DNA of 64,000 bases. It comes from Streptomyces mangrovi. Lineage in GTDB: Bacteria > Actinomycetota > Actinomycetes > Streptomycetales > Streptomycetaceae. The position numbers and the translations under genes are program-made. Under the pieces are notes generated by a model that saw only the letters and a list, made by a program, of their open reading frames with translations, was not told the origin of the DNA and ran no database searches. Shown here in pieces: positions 34,918-44,003 of this stretch (the first letter of the stretch is position 1; each line of letters opens with the position of its first letter). The stretch spans positions 62,001 through 126,000 of the forward strand of contig NZ_FOSG01000001.1 in NCBI RefSeq assembly GCF_900114215.1, in the 5' to 3' direction.

Positions 34918-36408
34918 CTACTTCCCGCGGGCGCGGGCGGCCGCCGCCCGCCTGACCCGGCGCGCGGCGCGCAGCGCGTGGTCACTGCCCGGCAGACGGC
35001 GCACCAGACCGGGCGCGAGCCCCCCGGGCAGGCCGAGCGCGGTCAGCCGGCGCCGCTTGAAGTAGCGGACCGTGGTGTCGTCCAGGTGGGCCGTCAGCCA
35101 CGCCTCGGCCTCGGCCCGCAGGGCGGGATAGCGCTCGGCCTGCATGCAGTACCCGACGGCTCGCACCAGCGGCTCGGCCCGCCGTACCGCCTCCGCGGAC
35201 TCGGTGACCACCTCGCCGCGCGGACCCTCCCCCTCCCCCGGGGCCTCCAGATCGGGCACGAGGGCGTCGACGAGGGTCAGCGGGACGCGGTTGCTGTTCT
35301 GGTACGGCGTCAGCCGGTCCAGCAGCGGCCCGGTGCCCACCCGGGCGACGGGCACGCCGTACAGGGCGGAGGCCGTGAGCAGCGCGGTGGAGAAGCAGCC
35401 CACGACCAGCTCGGGGCGGCACCGCCGGAAGACGGTCTCGGCCAGCATCGGCCGCCTCGGCACCACCAGCCGTACACCGGTGTCGGCGGCGGCCTTGTCC
35501 AGCACCCTGGAGTAGCGGGCGGGCGCGGTGGGGTGGGGCTTGAAGAGGACCGTGCGATGCCCGGCCGCGGCGGCGCCGCGCAGCATCCGCTCGTGCAGCG
35601 CCTCCTCCTCGTCCACGGTGAGGATGCCCAGCGCCGCCAGGTACTGGCCCAGCAGTACGGCGGTGGGCATGCCCTCGCCGTCCGGGTCGAGTTCGGCGTC
35701 CAGGCCGTCGTCCCCGGCTGCGTCGTCGAGTTCGTCCAGGACCGGGCGGAAGACCTCGCTGGGCACCAGTTCGGACGGCACCCCGTACTCGGTCAGCAGC
35801 AGCGGCGTCAGGCCGGGCACCAGATCGAGGTGGAGCAGCCGCTGGACGCGGCAGGCCAGGGCCTGCGGCAGCTTCTCGCGGGTGGGGCCGTAGCTCATCA
35901 GGCCGTCGGCGTAGACGTGGACGGAGGCGCTCGCGAAGATCGCGGCCAGCGCCCTCGCCGGGCTGACGTGCACGGACTCCACGACGAGGTCGACCGGCCC
36001 GTCGCCCAGGTCCCAGCTCGCGCGGAACATCCGCTCCCACAGCGGGCAGTCGTTGCCCGCCGGGCTCCAGGTGCTGGGGTGGTGGGGGCGGATGGTGTCG
36101 TTCCAGTCGACCACCCGGTCGAAGCGGGCGGCCAGCCGGTGCCAGCCGCGCATGCCGTCCAGCCGGGAGGCGGTCTCGGGCACCTCGGCGTTGTTGGAGA
36201 CCAGCAGGACCCGCAGCGTCCGGTGCCACGGCCCGAACAGGCCCGCGTCCAGGGCGGCGGCGAGCGTGGCGGCGCCGTAGAGGGTGGAGACCTCGAAGAT
36301 CTGGACTCGGGTGTGCGCGCCGGCGCCGCTTCCGGTCCCGCCGCCGGTGGTGGTGCGCGTGATACCTGTGGTGCCTGTGGTGCCTGTGGTGCCCGTGGTG
36401 TCAGCCAT
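34918..36408 (-). CDS. Alpha-2,8-polysialyltransferase-family protein
   Basis: The 496-residue protein resembles bacterial capsule polysialyltransferases (POLYST family). It has a start region TRVQIFEVSTLYGAATLAAAL (about 33-55), a KPHPTAPARYS motif (about 285-295; the HP motif binds CMP-sugar), and GCFSTALLTASALYGVPVAR (about 335-355; the second conserved Ser/Thr motif). The first 25 residues are a Thr/Gly repeat (TTGTTG). A polysialic-like or Kdn-like polymer is suggested but not shown. The ATG at 36408 lies 1 bp after the GT2 stop. It has a Lys/Arg-rich C-terminus. Confidence 0.8.
   Translation of the reverse strand: MADTTGTTGTTGTTGITRTTTGGGTGSGAGAHTRVQIFEVSTLYGAATLAAALDAGLFGPWHRTLRVLLVSNNAEVPETASRLDGMRGWHRLAARFDRVVDWNDTIRPHHPSTWSPAGNDCPLWERMFRASWDLGDGPVDLVVESVHVSPARALAAIFASASVHVYADGLMSYGPTREKLPQALACRVQRLLHLDLVPGLTPLLLTEYGVPSELVPSEVFRPVLDELDDAAGDDGLDAELDPDGEGMPTAVLLGQYLAALGILTVDEEEALHERMLRGAAAAGHRTVLFKPHPTAPARYSRVLDKAAADTGVRLVVPRRPMLAETVFRRCRPELVVGCFSTALLTASALYGVPVARVGTGPLLDRLTPYQNSNRVPLTLVDALVPDLEAPGEGEGPRGEVVTESAEAVRRAEPLVRAVGYCMQAERYPALRAEAEAWLTAHLDDTTVRYFKRRRLTALGLPGGLAPGLVRRLPGSDHALRAARRVRRAAAARARGK
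36364..36401. repeat. 9-bp tandem repeat at the polysialyltransferase-like gene start
   Basis: About four copies of CCTGTGGTG-type units encode TTG repeats right after the start codon, in frame. Confidence 0.75.
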
Positions 36409-36409
36409 C

Positions 36410-37393
36410 TCAGGCCGCCTTCCGTGCCGTGCCGCCCAGCAGCCGCCGCAGCGTTCTGGCGCGCTCGTGGTCCATCGACGTCAGGGTCCGTTCCAGCACC
36501 TCGCGCGGCATCCGGCGCAGCGCCGCCGCCGACTCGTGCTTCAGCCGCCGCGCGGCCGCGGGCTCGTAGCGGTGGGCGTTCGCCGCGTGGAAGGCGATCA
36601 TGGCGCAGTAGGTCCGCACGATCTTGGGCAGGAAACGCTCGGCCTCGCGGTCGGCGGCGACCTCGGCCAGGATCAGGTCGTGGGCCGGTATGAAGTCCAG
36701 CTGCCGGGCGTCGCGGATCTGGGTCAGCGAGGTGGTGACCCCGCGCCGGTAGAAGACGCCGAGCAGACCGGCCGTCGCGAACGTCTTCGCCCGCAGGTGG
36801 AGCTGCCATATGAAGACGCGGTCCTCGGCAGTGCGCAGATGGGTGGTGAACCGCATGCCCAGGCCGTCGCCACCGGTCTCGAACAGGCCGCGCCGGTAGA
36901 TCCCGGCCCAGACGAAGGGGTAGTCCACCATCGTCTCCATCTCGGCGGGCGCGATGGCGTCCCGGGTGCTCAGCACCGCGTCCCGCCGCCGCGCCGGGGC
37001 CCGCTTGACGGTGCGGTCGCGCCCGGTGGACTGCACATGGTCGGTGCGCACGAAGTCGCAGTCCAGCTCCTCGACGGTGCGGAGCAGGTCCCGCAGATAG
37101 CCGGGCGCGTACCAGTCGTCGCCGTCGAGGAAGGTCAGGTACTCGCCCTCGGCGGCCTCGATGCCGGTGTTGCGGGCCTGGGCGATCCCCCGGTTCTCCT
37201 CGTGCCGCACCAGCCGGGCGCGCGGCAGATCGTTCACGGCCCGGTCGAGGATCTCCGCGGTGGCGTCCGTGGAGCAGTCGTCGACCAGGACGAACTCCGT
37301 ACCCGGCCGCGCGTTGGCCGCGAGGCTGCGCAGGGTGTCCTGCGCGTACTCCTGGACGTTGTGGAAGGGGACGATCACTGAGAGCTTCGGCAC
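36410..37393 (-). CDS. Family 2 glycosyltransferase
   Basis: The 327-residue GT-A enzyme starts PKLSVIVPFHNVQEYAQDTL, contains VLVDDCSTDATAEIL (first Asp) and YLTFLDGDDWYAPGYL (DXD-type), and later TAEDRVFIWQLH (catalytic-base region). It is the initiating or extending sugar transferase for the polysialyltransferase-like product. The GTG at 37393 is used; a GTG at 37477 gives a longer basic tail, and neither has a good ribosome site. It is first in the two-gene operon with the polysialyltransferase-like gene. The 228-bp gap to the kinase gene holds GGCGGTCCGG repeats only. Confidence 0.88.
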   Translation of the reverse strand: MPKLSVIVPFHNVQEYAQDTLRSLAANARPGTEFVLVDDCSTDATAEILDRAVNDLPRARLVRHEENRGIAQARNTGIEAAEGEYLTFLDGDDWYAPGYLRDLLRTVEELDCDFVRTDHVQSTGRDRTVKRAPARRRDAVLSTRDAIAPAEMETMVDYPFVWAGIYRRGLFETGGDGLGMRFTTHLRTAEDRVFIWQLHLRAKTFATAGLLGVFYRRGVTTSLTQIRDARQLDFIPAHDLILAEVAADREAERFLPKIVRTYCAMIAFHAANAHRYEPAAARRLKHESAAALRRMPREVLERTLTSMDHERARTLRRLLGGTARKAA

Positions 37394-37621
37394 GTGGTTT
37401 CCAGACGCTGCGGACAGGGCGGCGGGCCGGACGCCCGCGGTCCACGGCCGCCGGTCCCTCGGGCGGAGGCTAGTCACGTGCCGGTCACGCCGGGTGCCGC
37501 CGAGGGGACACCCGGGTGAACTCTGAACGTACGTCCGGTGGATGACCTCCCGGCGGGCGGTCCGGCGGGAGGCCCGACAGGCGGTCCGGCGGGCGGTCCG
37601 GCGGGCGCGGCCGGCCCGGGG

Positions 37622-39031
37622 TCAGCGGCCGAGCCGCTCCAGACACAGCGCCTCGTCCCGGCGGAGCTGGACCACCACCGGGTCGTGCGGGCCGCGTTCG
37701 GCGGCGTACTCCTGGGCGAGCCGGCCGATCTCGGGCAGTGCCCGCGCGTACTGGCCGGTGTCCAGCAGCACCGCCGCGTACTGCTTGCGCAGGGTGCGGA
37801 CGACGGGCGAGTGCGCCCCGTGCTCGGCGACGGCGGCCGGGAGGGCGTCGCCGAGCAGATCGGCGACGCGCGTGTAGTGGCCGGAGGAGAGCAGGGTGCG
37901 GACCTCCTCCAGGGTGGCGCTCAGATCGGCCGGCGGAGGCGGCCCGAAGCCCGGGACGGGACCGGCGAAGGAACCGGGGGCGGGCGGGGGCAAAGTGCCG
38001 TACCCGGGTCCGGCGCCACCGGATCCGGCACCGGGGCCGGGGCCGGGCAAAGGCGCGGAGGGCTGTACGACCAACGTGGGCGCCGGACCCGGCGTCCGGC
38101 CGCGCGGCGGCCAGGGGGCCATGGGCTCGCGGAACGGGCGGGTGGGGTCCAGCGGCAGGGCGGGGCCGCCCTGCCCGGGCCGGGGCAGCAGCGGTGCGAG
38201 GGCGGCGTACACCTCGTGGGCGTCCTCGGGGCGCCCTGCGGGCTCCTTGTCCAGCAGCCGCCACACCAGCGCGTCCAGCTCGGCGGGCGCGTCCGGGCAC
38301 AGCTCGCGCACCCGCGGGGGCGGGTGGTGGAGCTTCTTGTACAGCAGCCCGGTCGGCTCCGGGGCGTCGAAGGGGACCTGTCCGGTGAGGAGTTCGTACA
38401 GCAGCACGCCCAGCGCGTACAGGTCGGACCGGGGGCCGACGGGGCTGCCTCCCGTGGCCTGTTCGGGCGCCATGTAGACGGGGGTGCCGATGAGGGAGCC
38501 GGTGCGGGTCAGGCGGGTGGTGTCCCCGGCCGACCGCACGGCCGCGATGCCCAGGTCGAGGATGACCACCCGGCCGTCGGGCCGCACGATGGCGTTGCCG
38601 GGTTTGAGGTCGCGGTGGACGATGCCGACGGCGTGCACGGCCGCCAGGGCCGAGCACATCTGGGCGGCGACGGCCACGGCCCACTGCGGCGGGTAGGGCT
38701 CCCACTCGGCGAGGTGGTCGCGCAGGTCGCTGCCCTCCAGCCGCTGCATCACCAGATACAGCTCGTCGCCGTCCCGTCCCGCGTCGTGGACGGCGACCAG
38801 GCCGGGGTGGTCGATCTGGGCGGTGACGCGGCACTCGCGCTCGAAACGCTCGCGCAGCTCCTCGGGGTCCGTACCGCCGGACAGGGAGGCGACCTGCCCG
38901 GAGTGCATCAGCTTCACGGCGACCCGGCGGCCGCCGAGACCGAGGTCGTAACCGCCCCAGACCTGCCCCATGGCCCCCCGGCCCAGCGGCTCGGTCAGCT
39001 CGTAGCGGCCGGAGATCAGGCGCCCGTTCAC
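37622..39031 (-). CDS. Serine/threonine protein kinase (cytosolic, TPR tail)
   Basis: The 469-residue kinase has Gly loop GRGAMGQVWGG (residues 17-27), Lys in VAVKLM, HRDLKPGN (about 141), metal motif ILDLGIA with DLG in place of DFG, APE in YMAPEQA, and later subdomains (SDLYALGVLLYELLTG). A Pro/Gly-rich linker (300-375) follows, then a helical TPR-like C-terminus. No membrane helix or PASTA domain is seen. The GTG start at 39031 overlaps the stop of the upstream membrane-protein gene by 3-4 bp, so the two are coupled and probably act together. Target unknown. Confidence 0.92.
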   Translation of the reverse strand: MNGRLISGRYELTEPLGRGAMGQVWGGYDLGLGGRRVAVKLMHSGQVASLSGGTDPEELRERFERECRVTAQIDHPGLVAVHDAGRDGDELYLVMQRLEGSDLRDHLAEWEPYPPQWAVAVAAQMCSALAAVHAVGIVHRDLKPGNAIVRPDGRVVILDLGIAAVRSAGDTTRLTRTGSLIGTPVYMAPEQATGGSPVGPRSDLYALGVLLYELLTGQVPFDAPEPTGLLYKKLHHPPPRVRELCPDAPAELDALVWRLLDKEPAGRPEDAHEVYAALAPLLPRPGQGGPALPLDPTRPFREPMAPWPPRGRTPGPAPTLVVQPSAPLPGPGPGAGSGGAGPGYGTLPPPAPGSFAGPVPGFGPPPPADLSATLEEVRTLLSSGHYTRVADLLGDALPAAVAEHGAHSPVVRTLRKQYAAVLLDTGQYARALPEIGRLAQEYAAERGPHDPVVVQLRRDEALCLERLGR

Positions 39032-39705
39032 CGGCCGTACCGCCCGTCGCCGTACCCGCCGCCGTGTCCGTCCCCGTTTTCGGGGTGTCCGTCGCGCTTG
39101 CGCAGCAGCTCGCCGAGTTCGTCCAGCTCGGAGGCGACCTGGCGCATGCGCGACGACTGCGGGGGCTGTACGGGCGGGGACTGGGGCCGGGACGGCTGGG
39201 GGTAGCCGTACGCCGGGGGCGGCGGGTGGCCGTAGGCGGTGGGCGCGTCGGCGAACCCGGGGGACCGGGAGGCGGGCGGGGCCGGGTAGGGGGAGGCGTG
39301 AGGGCCGCCCGGCAGAGAGGTGCCCGGCACGGAGGCGGCCGTCCGGTTCGGGGCGGGGTCGCGCGGGAAGCGGTCGCCGAGGACGGCGTGGACCACGGAG
39401 CCGACGATGAGCAGGAATATGTACAGACCGGCCCCGGCCTGGGCCGTGCCGTCCTCACCCGGCTCGCTCTCGGGGACGTTGACCAGCAGCACCACGTAGA
39501 CCACGGTCAGCACCACGCTCACCGCGAGGACCGCCCAGTCCAGGGGCCTTCTGCGGATGATCGCGAAGCGCAGTGACGGGACCCAGGCCAGCAGCCCCAG
39601 CGACCACAACGGAAAGGAGGCGAAGAGCAGTCGCAGCGCGATGCCCCCGGCCCCCGGTCCGCGGTGGGACGGTGCGGGGGGCGGGGTGGCGGGCGGGCCG
39701 TACAT
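39028..39705 (-). CDS. Membrane protein coupled to the Ser/Thr kinase
   Basis: The 225-residue protein has a Pro-rich start, three or four hydrophobic helices (about 22-45, 55-75, 85-115), then a Pro/Tyr/Ser-rich cytoplasmic tail with a short coiled coil (RQVASELDELGELLRKRD) and a Gly/Asp/His-rich end. No enzyme motif is present. The ATG at 39705 lacks a strong ribosome site. The 4-bp overlap with the kinase makes it a candidate membrane partner or substrate. Confidence 0.75.
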   Translation of the reverse strand: MYGPPATPPPAPSHRGPGAGGIALRLLFASFPLWSLGLLAWVPSLRFAIIRRRPLDWAVLAVSVVLTVVYVVLLVNVPESEPGEDGTAQAGAGLYIFLLIVGSVVHAVLGDRFPRDPAPNRTAASVPGTSLPGGPHASPYPAPPASRSPGFADAPTAYGHPPPPAYGYPQPSRPQSPPVQPPQSSRMRQVASELDELGELLRKRDGHPENGDGHGGGYGDGRYGR

Positions 39706-39878
39706 CAGCGCTCTGACTCCCTGGTGCGACGTCGTTCGGTGCGAAGGGTATACACCGCCGCGGACAGTGCGGTCCGGTATCCGCGGGCCGATACCGTTCC
39801 GATGCCCGGCCGCGTTCCGGCCGCGTCCCCGGCTGTGCTCCGGCCCACGGCGGGGCGGACGGCCCCCGGCTCGGCCCC

Positions 39879-41027
39879 TCAGTCCGGGGCGGCGGTTCCC
39901 CCGGCCGCGAAGGCGTGCCGGGCGGGCGCTATGTCCACGTACTCGTCGAGCAGGTCGATGACGGGGGCGGAGGCGGTGGCTCCGGACTTCCCGGGGACGT
40001 CCCCGTCGCGGTCGAAGGCCCGCCAGGCGTCCAGCACGGTGCGGTACGCCTCCTCCCGGAGCGGCGCCCGGCGGTCTTCCCCGGCCCGGTGGCGGGCTCC
40101 GGCGTCGGCGAGCAGGAGCCGGGGCGCGGGGACTGGGGCGCCTTCCGGCCCGCCCGGCCTGCGCAGCACCCACAGATGCGGCGGGGGGTCGTCCGGGCGG
40201 GCGGCTGTGGCGGGCAGCGCGACGACCGCACGCAGCGCCCCCCGGCGCAGCAGGGCGGCGCGTACCCGGCGGCCTGTGCGCCGGGAGGCGGCGGCGGGGG
40301 GCATCAGCAGCACGGCGGTGCCGCCCGGCCGCAGCCGGGACAGGCAGTGCTGAGCCCAGGCCAGTTCGGACTCGGTGCGCGCGGGCAGCCCGTACTCCCA
40401 GCGGGGGTCGTACGCCAACTCCTCGTGCCCCCAGTCCTGTTCGCCGGACGGCGGACGGCAGAGCACGGCGTCCGCGAGCGCGCCGTCGCCGTCCGTACCC
40501 GGCCCGGGGTCGCGCAGGGCGTCGCCGGGACGCACATGCGCGGCGGTGCCGAGCAGCGCGAGGCGGAGTGCGGCGAGCCGGGCGAGGTACGGGTCGGCCT
40601 CCTGGCCGTGCAGCCGCGCGGGCCGGGGACGGCCGCCGGCTCTCCCGGCGGCGGCGAGCAGGGCGCCGGATCCGCAGGCGGGGTCGAGCACGGTGGCCGC
40701 GGGGCCGGCCAGGGCGGCCATCAGCGCGGCGGTGCCGGGCGGGGTGGGGGCGGCCCTCCGGGGAGCGGAGCCGGGGCGGTGGTCGAGGTGGTGGTCGAGG
40801 TGGTGGTCGAGCAGGAAGGAGTACGCCCCGGCGGCTCCGAGCTCCCCGGCGAGTTCACCGAGCGGGCCGGGAACCGGCCGCCCACCGCACAGCAGCAGTT
40901 CCTCGCCGGCGCGCACCAGGGCGGCCGCGGCTCCACCGGGGGCGCCGGCGATCTCCTGCCAGGCCCGCTCGCCCCGGGCGGGCCGGACGGCTTCGGCCGC
41001 GACCACCGGTGCCGTCTCGTCCGCCAT
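39879..41027 (-). CDS. N-6 DNA methylase-like protein, degenerate catalytic motif
   Basis: The 382-residue protein has the HsdM-like SAM fold: VLDPACGSGALLAAAG is a good motif I (residues about 110-125) and later strands match. At the catalytic motif, however, NPP(F/Y) is replaced by CRPP in DAVLCRPPSGEQDW. The target base should therefore not be methylated in the usual way. HDHH/LDHHLDHR lies near residue 75. No specificity (HsdS) or restriction gene is adjacent. The ATG at 41027 follows GGAGGAA. Possibly a retired or repurposed methylase. Confidence 0.8.
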   Translation of the reverse strand: MADETAPVVAAEAVRPARGERAWQEIAGAPGGAAAALVRAGEELLLCGGRPVPGPLGELAGELGAAGAYSFLLDHHLDHHLDHRPGSAPRRAAPTPPGTAALMAALAGPAATVLDPACGSGALLAAAGRAGGRPRPARLHGQEADPYLARLAALRLALLGTAAHVRPGDALRDPGPGTDGDGALADAVLCRPPSGEQDWGHEELAYDPRWEYGLPARTESELAWAQHCLSRLRPGGTAVLLMPPAAASRRTGRRVRAALLRRGALRAVVALPATAARPDDPPPHLWVLRRPGGPEGAPVPAPRLLLADAGARHRAGEDRRAPLREEAYRTVLDAWRAFDRDGDVPGKSGATASAPVIDLLDEYVDIAPARHAFAAGGTAAPD

Positions 41028-41123
41028 CGGGCCTGTTCCTCCCCGTGCCGAGAGCCCGAGCACACTCGTGGCGACCCGAACAGATACAACAAGAGTTGAC
41101 TTCACACGGAAACTCTATGTCGG

Positions 41124-41152
41124 TTGACTCCATTCACAAGGTTTGCTGTAGT
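41124..41152 (+). promoter_or_regulatory. Vegetative-type promoter of the DUF4352 lipoprotein gene
   Basis: TTGACT (41124-41129) and TGTAGT (41147-41152) are separated by 17 bp, a close match to the HrdB-type consensus. Predicted transcription start is near 41159, 53 nt before the gene. Confidence 0.6.
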
Positions 41153-41211
41153 GGTCGCACCGATTCGAAGGTCCGGGTCACCCCGACCCGACATGCCCGG
41201 AAGGTTCTCGC

Positions 41212-41838
41212 ATGTCCGCACAGCAGTCCCGTACCGCCCGCAGGCGCCTGATCGCCGCCGCGGCCGTCGCCGTCCTCGCCGCGGGAGGCCTGACCGCCTG
41301 CGCAGCGGTCGAGGAACCGACCGTCACCAAGGCCTCGTCCGGCAGCGACACGAAGGGCCGGGACTCGGGGGACTCCGAGGACTCCAAGAGCGCCGGGGAC
41401 TCCGAGACCGGGAAGGGCGAGGAGGCCGGACAGGAGCGCGGCGACGGCCCGCTGTCCGCGGGCGACACCGCCTCCTACAGCAGCGGCCTGAGGATCACCG
41501 TCTCCGAGGCCTCCTCCTACACCCCGGGCGAGTACGCCCTCGGCCACACCGAGGGCAACAAGGCCCACCAGGTGACCGTCACCCTGGAGAACACCGGTGG
41601 CAAGAAGACCGACATCGGCCTGATCACCCTCTCCGCCCGCGCCGGCGAGAACGGCGTGGAGGCCGAGCAGATCTTCGACGACGAGATCGGCTCCGGCTTC
41701 GAGGGCAATCTGCTGCCGGGCAAGAAGGCCACCGCGCGGTTCGCCTTCGACGCCCCCGCCAGTGCCGGAAATCTCGACGTCGAGGTCGATCTGCTGGACT
41801 TCACCACCGAGCCGGCCCAGTGGTCGCTCGAACTCTGA
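41212..41838 (+). CDS. DUF4352-type lipoprotein
   Basis: The 208-residue protein has a basic start, a hydrophobic signal and lipobox AGGLTAC (Cys about residue 30), an acidic/Gly/Ser-rich linker (40-80), then a beta-sandwich domain (GLRITVSEASSYTPGEYALG..., HQVTVTLENTGGKKTDIGL, PGKKATARFAFDAP) typical of DUF4352/telomeric-repeat-like secreted proteins. It is anchored to the outer face of the membrane. The ATG at 41212 has GGAAGG. Function unknown. Confidence 0.85.
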   Translation: MSAQQSRTARRRLIAAAAVAVLAAGGLTACAAVEEPTVTKASSGSDTKGRDSGDSEDSKSAGDSETGKGEEAGQERGDGPLSAGDTASYSSGLRITVSEASSYTPGEYALGHTEGNKAHQVTVTLENTGGKKTDIGLITLSARAGENGVEAEQIFDDEIGSGFEGNLLPGKKATARFAFDAPASAGNLDVEVDLLDFTTEPAQWSLEL

Positions 41839-41869
41839 TCCCCGGCACCCGGCACCCGGCACCCGGTCT

Positions 41870-41922
41870 CCCTCCCCCTCCCTCCCGGCCCGGGGGAACC
41901 CGGCCGGGAGGGAGGGGGAGGG
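41870..41922. terminator. 21-bp perfect hairpin between convergent lipoprotein and CocE genes
   Basis: Perfect 21-bp stem (purine-rich on one strand) around an 11-nt loop, in the gap between the stops at 41838 and 41947. Confidence 0.85.
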
Positions 41923-41946
41923 GGAGGGGGGGCGCGGTCGGCGCGG

Positions 41947-43974
41947 TCAGATGTGGTCGCGGGGCAGCGTCTCGTTCCAGGTGCGGGAGAACACCCGGCG
42001 CTCGCCCTCGTACCCGTCGAGCGTGGCGTCGACCACGAACTCCTTCTCGGTGCAGCTCAGCACCGTGCGGGTCACCGTCCGCGCGTTCCAGTCGCCGCGC
42101 GAGAACTCCATCGTCCACTGCGACTCGCCGCGGACCGAGGTGAAGTCGTCGGCCACCAACTCGTAGCGCTCGTAGGCGCGACGGTGCACGTCCAGGTCGA
42201 TCTCCTCGAAGTGGACCGTCCCGCCGTCCTTGACGATCTCCAGCGCCGACCCGTAGTCCACCAGGTTCCGGGAGACCTCCCAGCGCTGCTCGGGCGGCTG
42301 GACCTGGCGGGTGCGGAGCGGCTCGGCCCCCTCGGGCTCGCCGAACGGCTCCCCGGCCACCTCGTCGGACTCCGCGACCGGGCGCACCGGCAGCGTCAGT
42401 GAGCTGCCGGGCGCGTACACGCTCAGCAGCACCGGGCGCGGCGGCGGCCACGCCAGCGGCCAGTACGACGTGGACAGCGACAGCCGGATGCGGTGGCCCG
42501 GCGGGAAGACCTGCGCCACACCGTTGAGCTGCACCGTCGCCCGGTAGCGGCGGCCGGGCTCAAGCGGCTCGGGCTCCGCCTCGTGGCCGCCCAGCCGGGT
42601 GAGGTTGAGCAGCCCGTAGGTGACGCGGGTGGCGCGGCCGTCGGGGGCCACGTCCGACAGGCGCGCGGCGACCATCGCCACCGGCTCGCTCGCCGACAGC
42701 TCCAGCTCCACGCTCGGCGCGCCCAGGACCTCCACCCGCTCGGCCAGCGGCTCGGTGTCGAAGACCATCGACCCGCCGTCCTCCTCGCGCTGGTCGTAGG
42801 GCAGATCCGGCGGCGCGTTGTAGGAGGCCCACTTTCCCGCGAACTGGCCCACCGACAGCGGCGACTGCACCGTCAGTTCCGCCTCCCGCGGCTCCTCGTC
42901 CGGCCGGTGGAGGCGGTGCGCGCCCAGCGGCAGCGCGGTGGGGGTGATGTGCGGCGACGGCCAGGACGGCTCGCCGACCCAGCGGCCGGGCCGCTCCTCG
43001 TACGAGGTCGAGGGCGGCACGCTCTCCTGCATCCAGGCGCGCAGCATCGGCCCTTCCATCGCACCGTTGTCGGCGCCCTTGAGCCAGTGGTCCCACCAGC
43101 GCACCACCTCCTGGAGGTAGCCGACGGCCGGGCCCGGCTGCCCCAGGTGCGGGTACTTGTGCGACCACGGCCCGATCAGGCCCCTGCGGGGCGCGTCCAG
43201 GTTCGCCAGCAGTCGCGTGACGGCGTTGGAGTAGCCGTCCGCCCAGCCGCTGGAGGCCAGCACCGGCACGTTCACCGCCGAGTAGTCCTCGCAGACCGAG
43301 GCGTGCCGCCAGTAGTCGTCGCGCCGCTGGTGGCGCAGCCACTCCAGCGCCCACGGCCGGGTGTTCTCCAGCCGCTCCAGCCACATCTCCCGCCACCGTT
43401 CGCCCACCAGCGCCGGGTCCGGCGGGCAGGTGCCGTGGGCGAACATCGTGCCCGCCTCGGCCAGGTTGTCCGACAGCAGGCAGCCGCCCATGTAATGCAT
43501 GTCGTCGGCGTACCGGTCGTCGGTGAAGGAGGAGATGACGATCGCCCCCAGGCTCGGCGGGCGGCGCGCGGCGACCTGGAGGGCGGCGAAGGCGCCCCAG
43601 GAGATGCCCATCATCCCCGTCCGCCCGTCGCACCAGGGCTGCTCGGCGAGCCAGGCCAGCACGTCCTCGGCGTCGGTCTGCTCCACCTCCAGGTACTCGT
43701 CGCGCAGCACCCCCCCGGACTCGCCGGTGCCGCGGATGTCCACCCGCACGCAGGCGTAGCCGTGGCCCGCGATGTAGGGGTGGTGGATCGAGTCGCGCAC
43801 CGAGGTCAGATCGCGCCTGCGGTACGGGATGTACTCCAGCACCGCGGGCACCGGTTCGCCGTCGGAGGAGACCGGCCGCCAGATCCGGGCCGCCAGGCGG
43901 GTCCCGTCGGAGACCGGGATCCACACGTGCTCCTCTTCCTTGATCGCGTACGGCAGGCTGGTCACATGGCGCAC
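41947..43974 (-). CDS. CocE/NonD-family serine hydrolase
   Basis: The 675-residue alpha/beta hydrolase has nucleophile motif GISWGA (G-x-S-x-G), the acid in SSGWADGYSNAV and the His in IGPWSHKYP, and a C-terminal jelly-roll domain (from about residue 340), the layout of CocE/X-Pro dipeptidyl peptidases. The GTG at 43974 is chosen over 43965 because GGAGG lies at a good distance. It follows the ATP-grasp gene by 29 bp in the same direction, so the ligase and hydrolase may act on the same peptide-like substrate (inference). It has no signal peptide. Confidence 0.88.
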   Translation of the reverse strand: MRHVTSLPYAIKEEEHVWIPVSDGTRLAARIWRPVSSDGEPVPAVLEYIPYRRRDLTSVRDSIHHPYIAGHGYACVRVDIRGTGESGGVLRDEYLEVEQTDAEDVLAWLAEQPWCDGRTGMMGISWGAFAALQVAARRPPSLGAIVISSFTDDRYADDMHYMGGCLLSDNLAEAGTMFAHGTCPPDPALVGERWREMWLERLENTRPWALEWLRHQRRDDYWRHASVCEDYSAVNVPVLASSGWADGYSNAVTRLLANLDAPRRGLIGPWSHKYPHLGQPGPAVGYLQEVVRWWDHWLKGADNGAMEGPMLRAWMQESVPPSTSYEERPGRWVGEPSWPSPHITPTALPLGAHRLHRPDEEPREAELTVQSPLSVGQFAGKWASYNAPPDLPYDQREEDGGSMVFDTEPLAERVEVLGAPSVELELSASEPVAMVAARLSDVAPDGRATRVTYGLLNLTRLGGHEAEPEPLEPGRRYRATVQLNGVAQVFPPGHRIRLSLSTSYWPLAWPPPRPVLLSVYAPGSSLTLPVRPVAESDEVAGEPFGEPEGAEPLRTRQVQPPEQRWEVSRNLVDYGSALEIVKDGGTVHFEEIDLDVHRRAYERYELVADDFTSVRGESQWTMEFSRGDWNARTVTRTVLSCTEKEFVVDATLDGYEGERRVFSRTWNETLPRDHI

Positions 43975-44003
43975 GGCCGGACCACCTCCTCTCTCCGCCC
44001 GGC

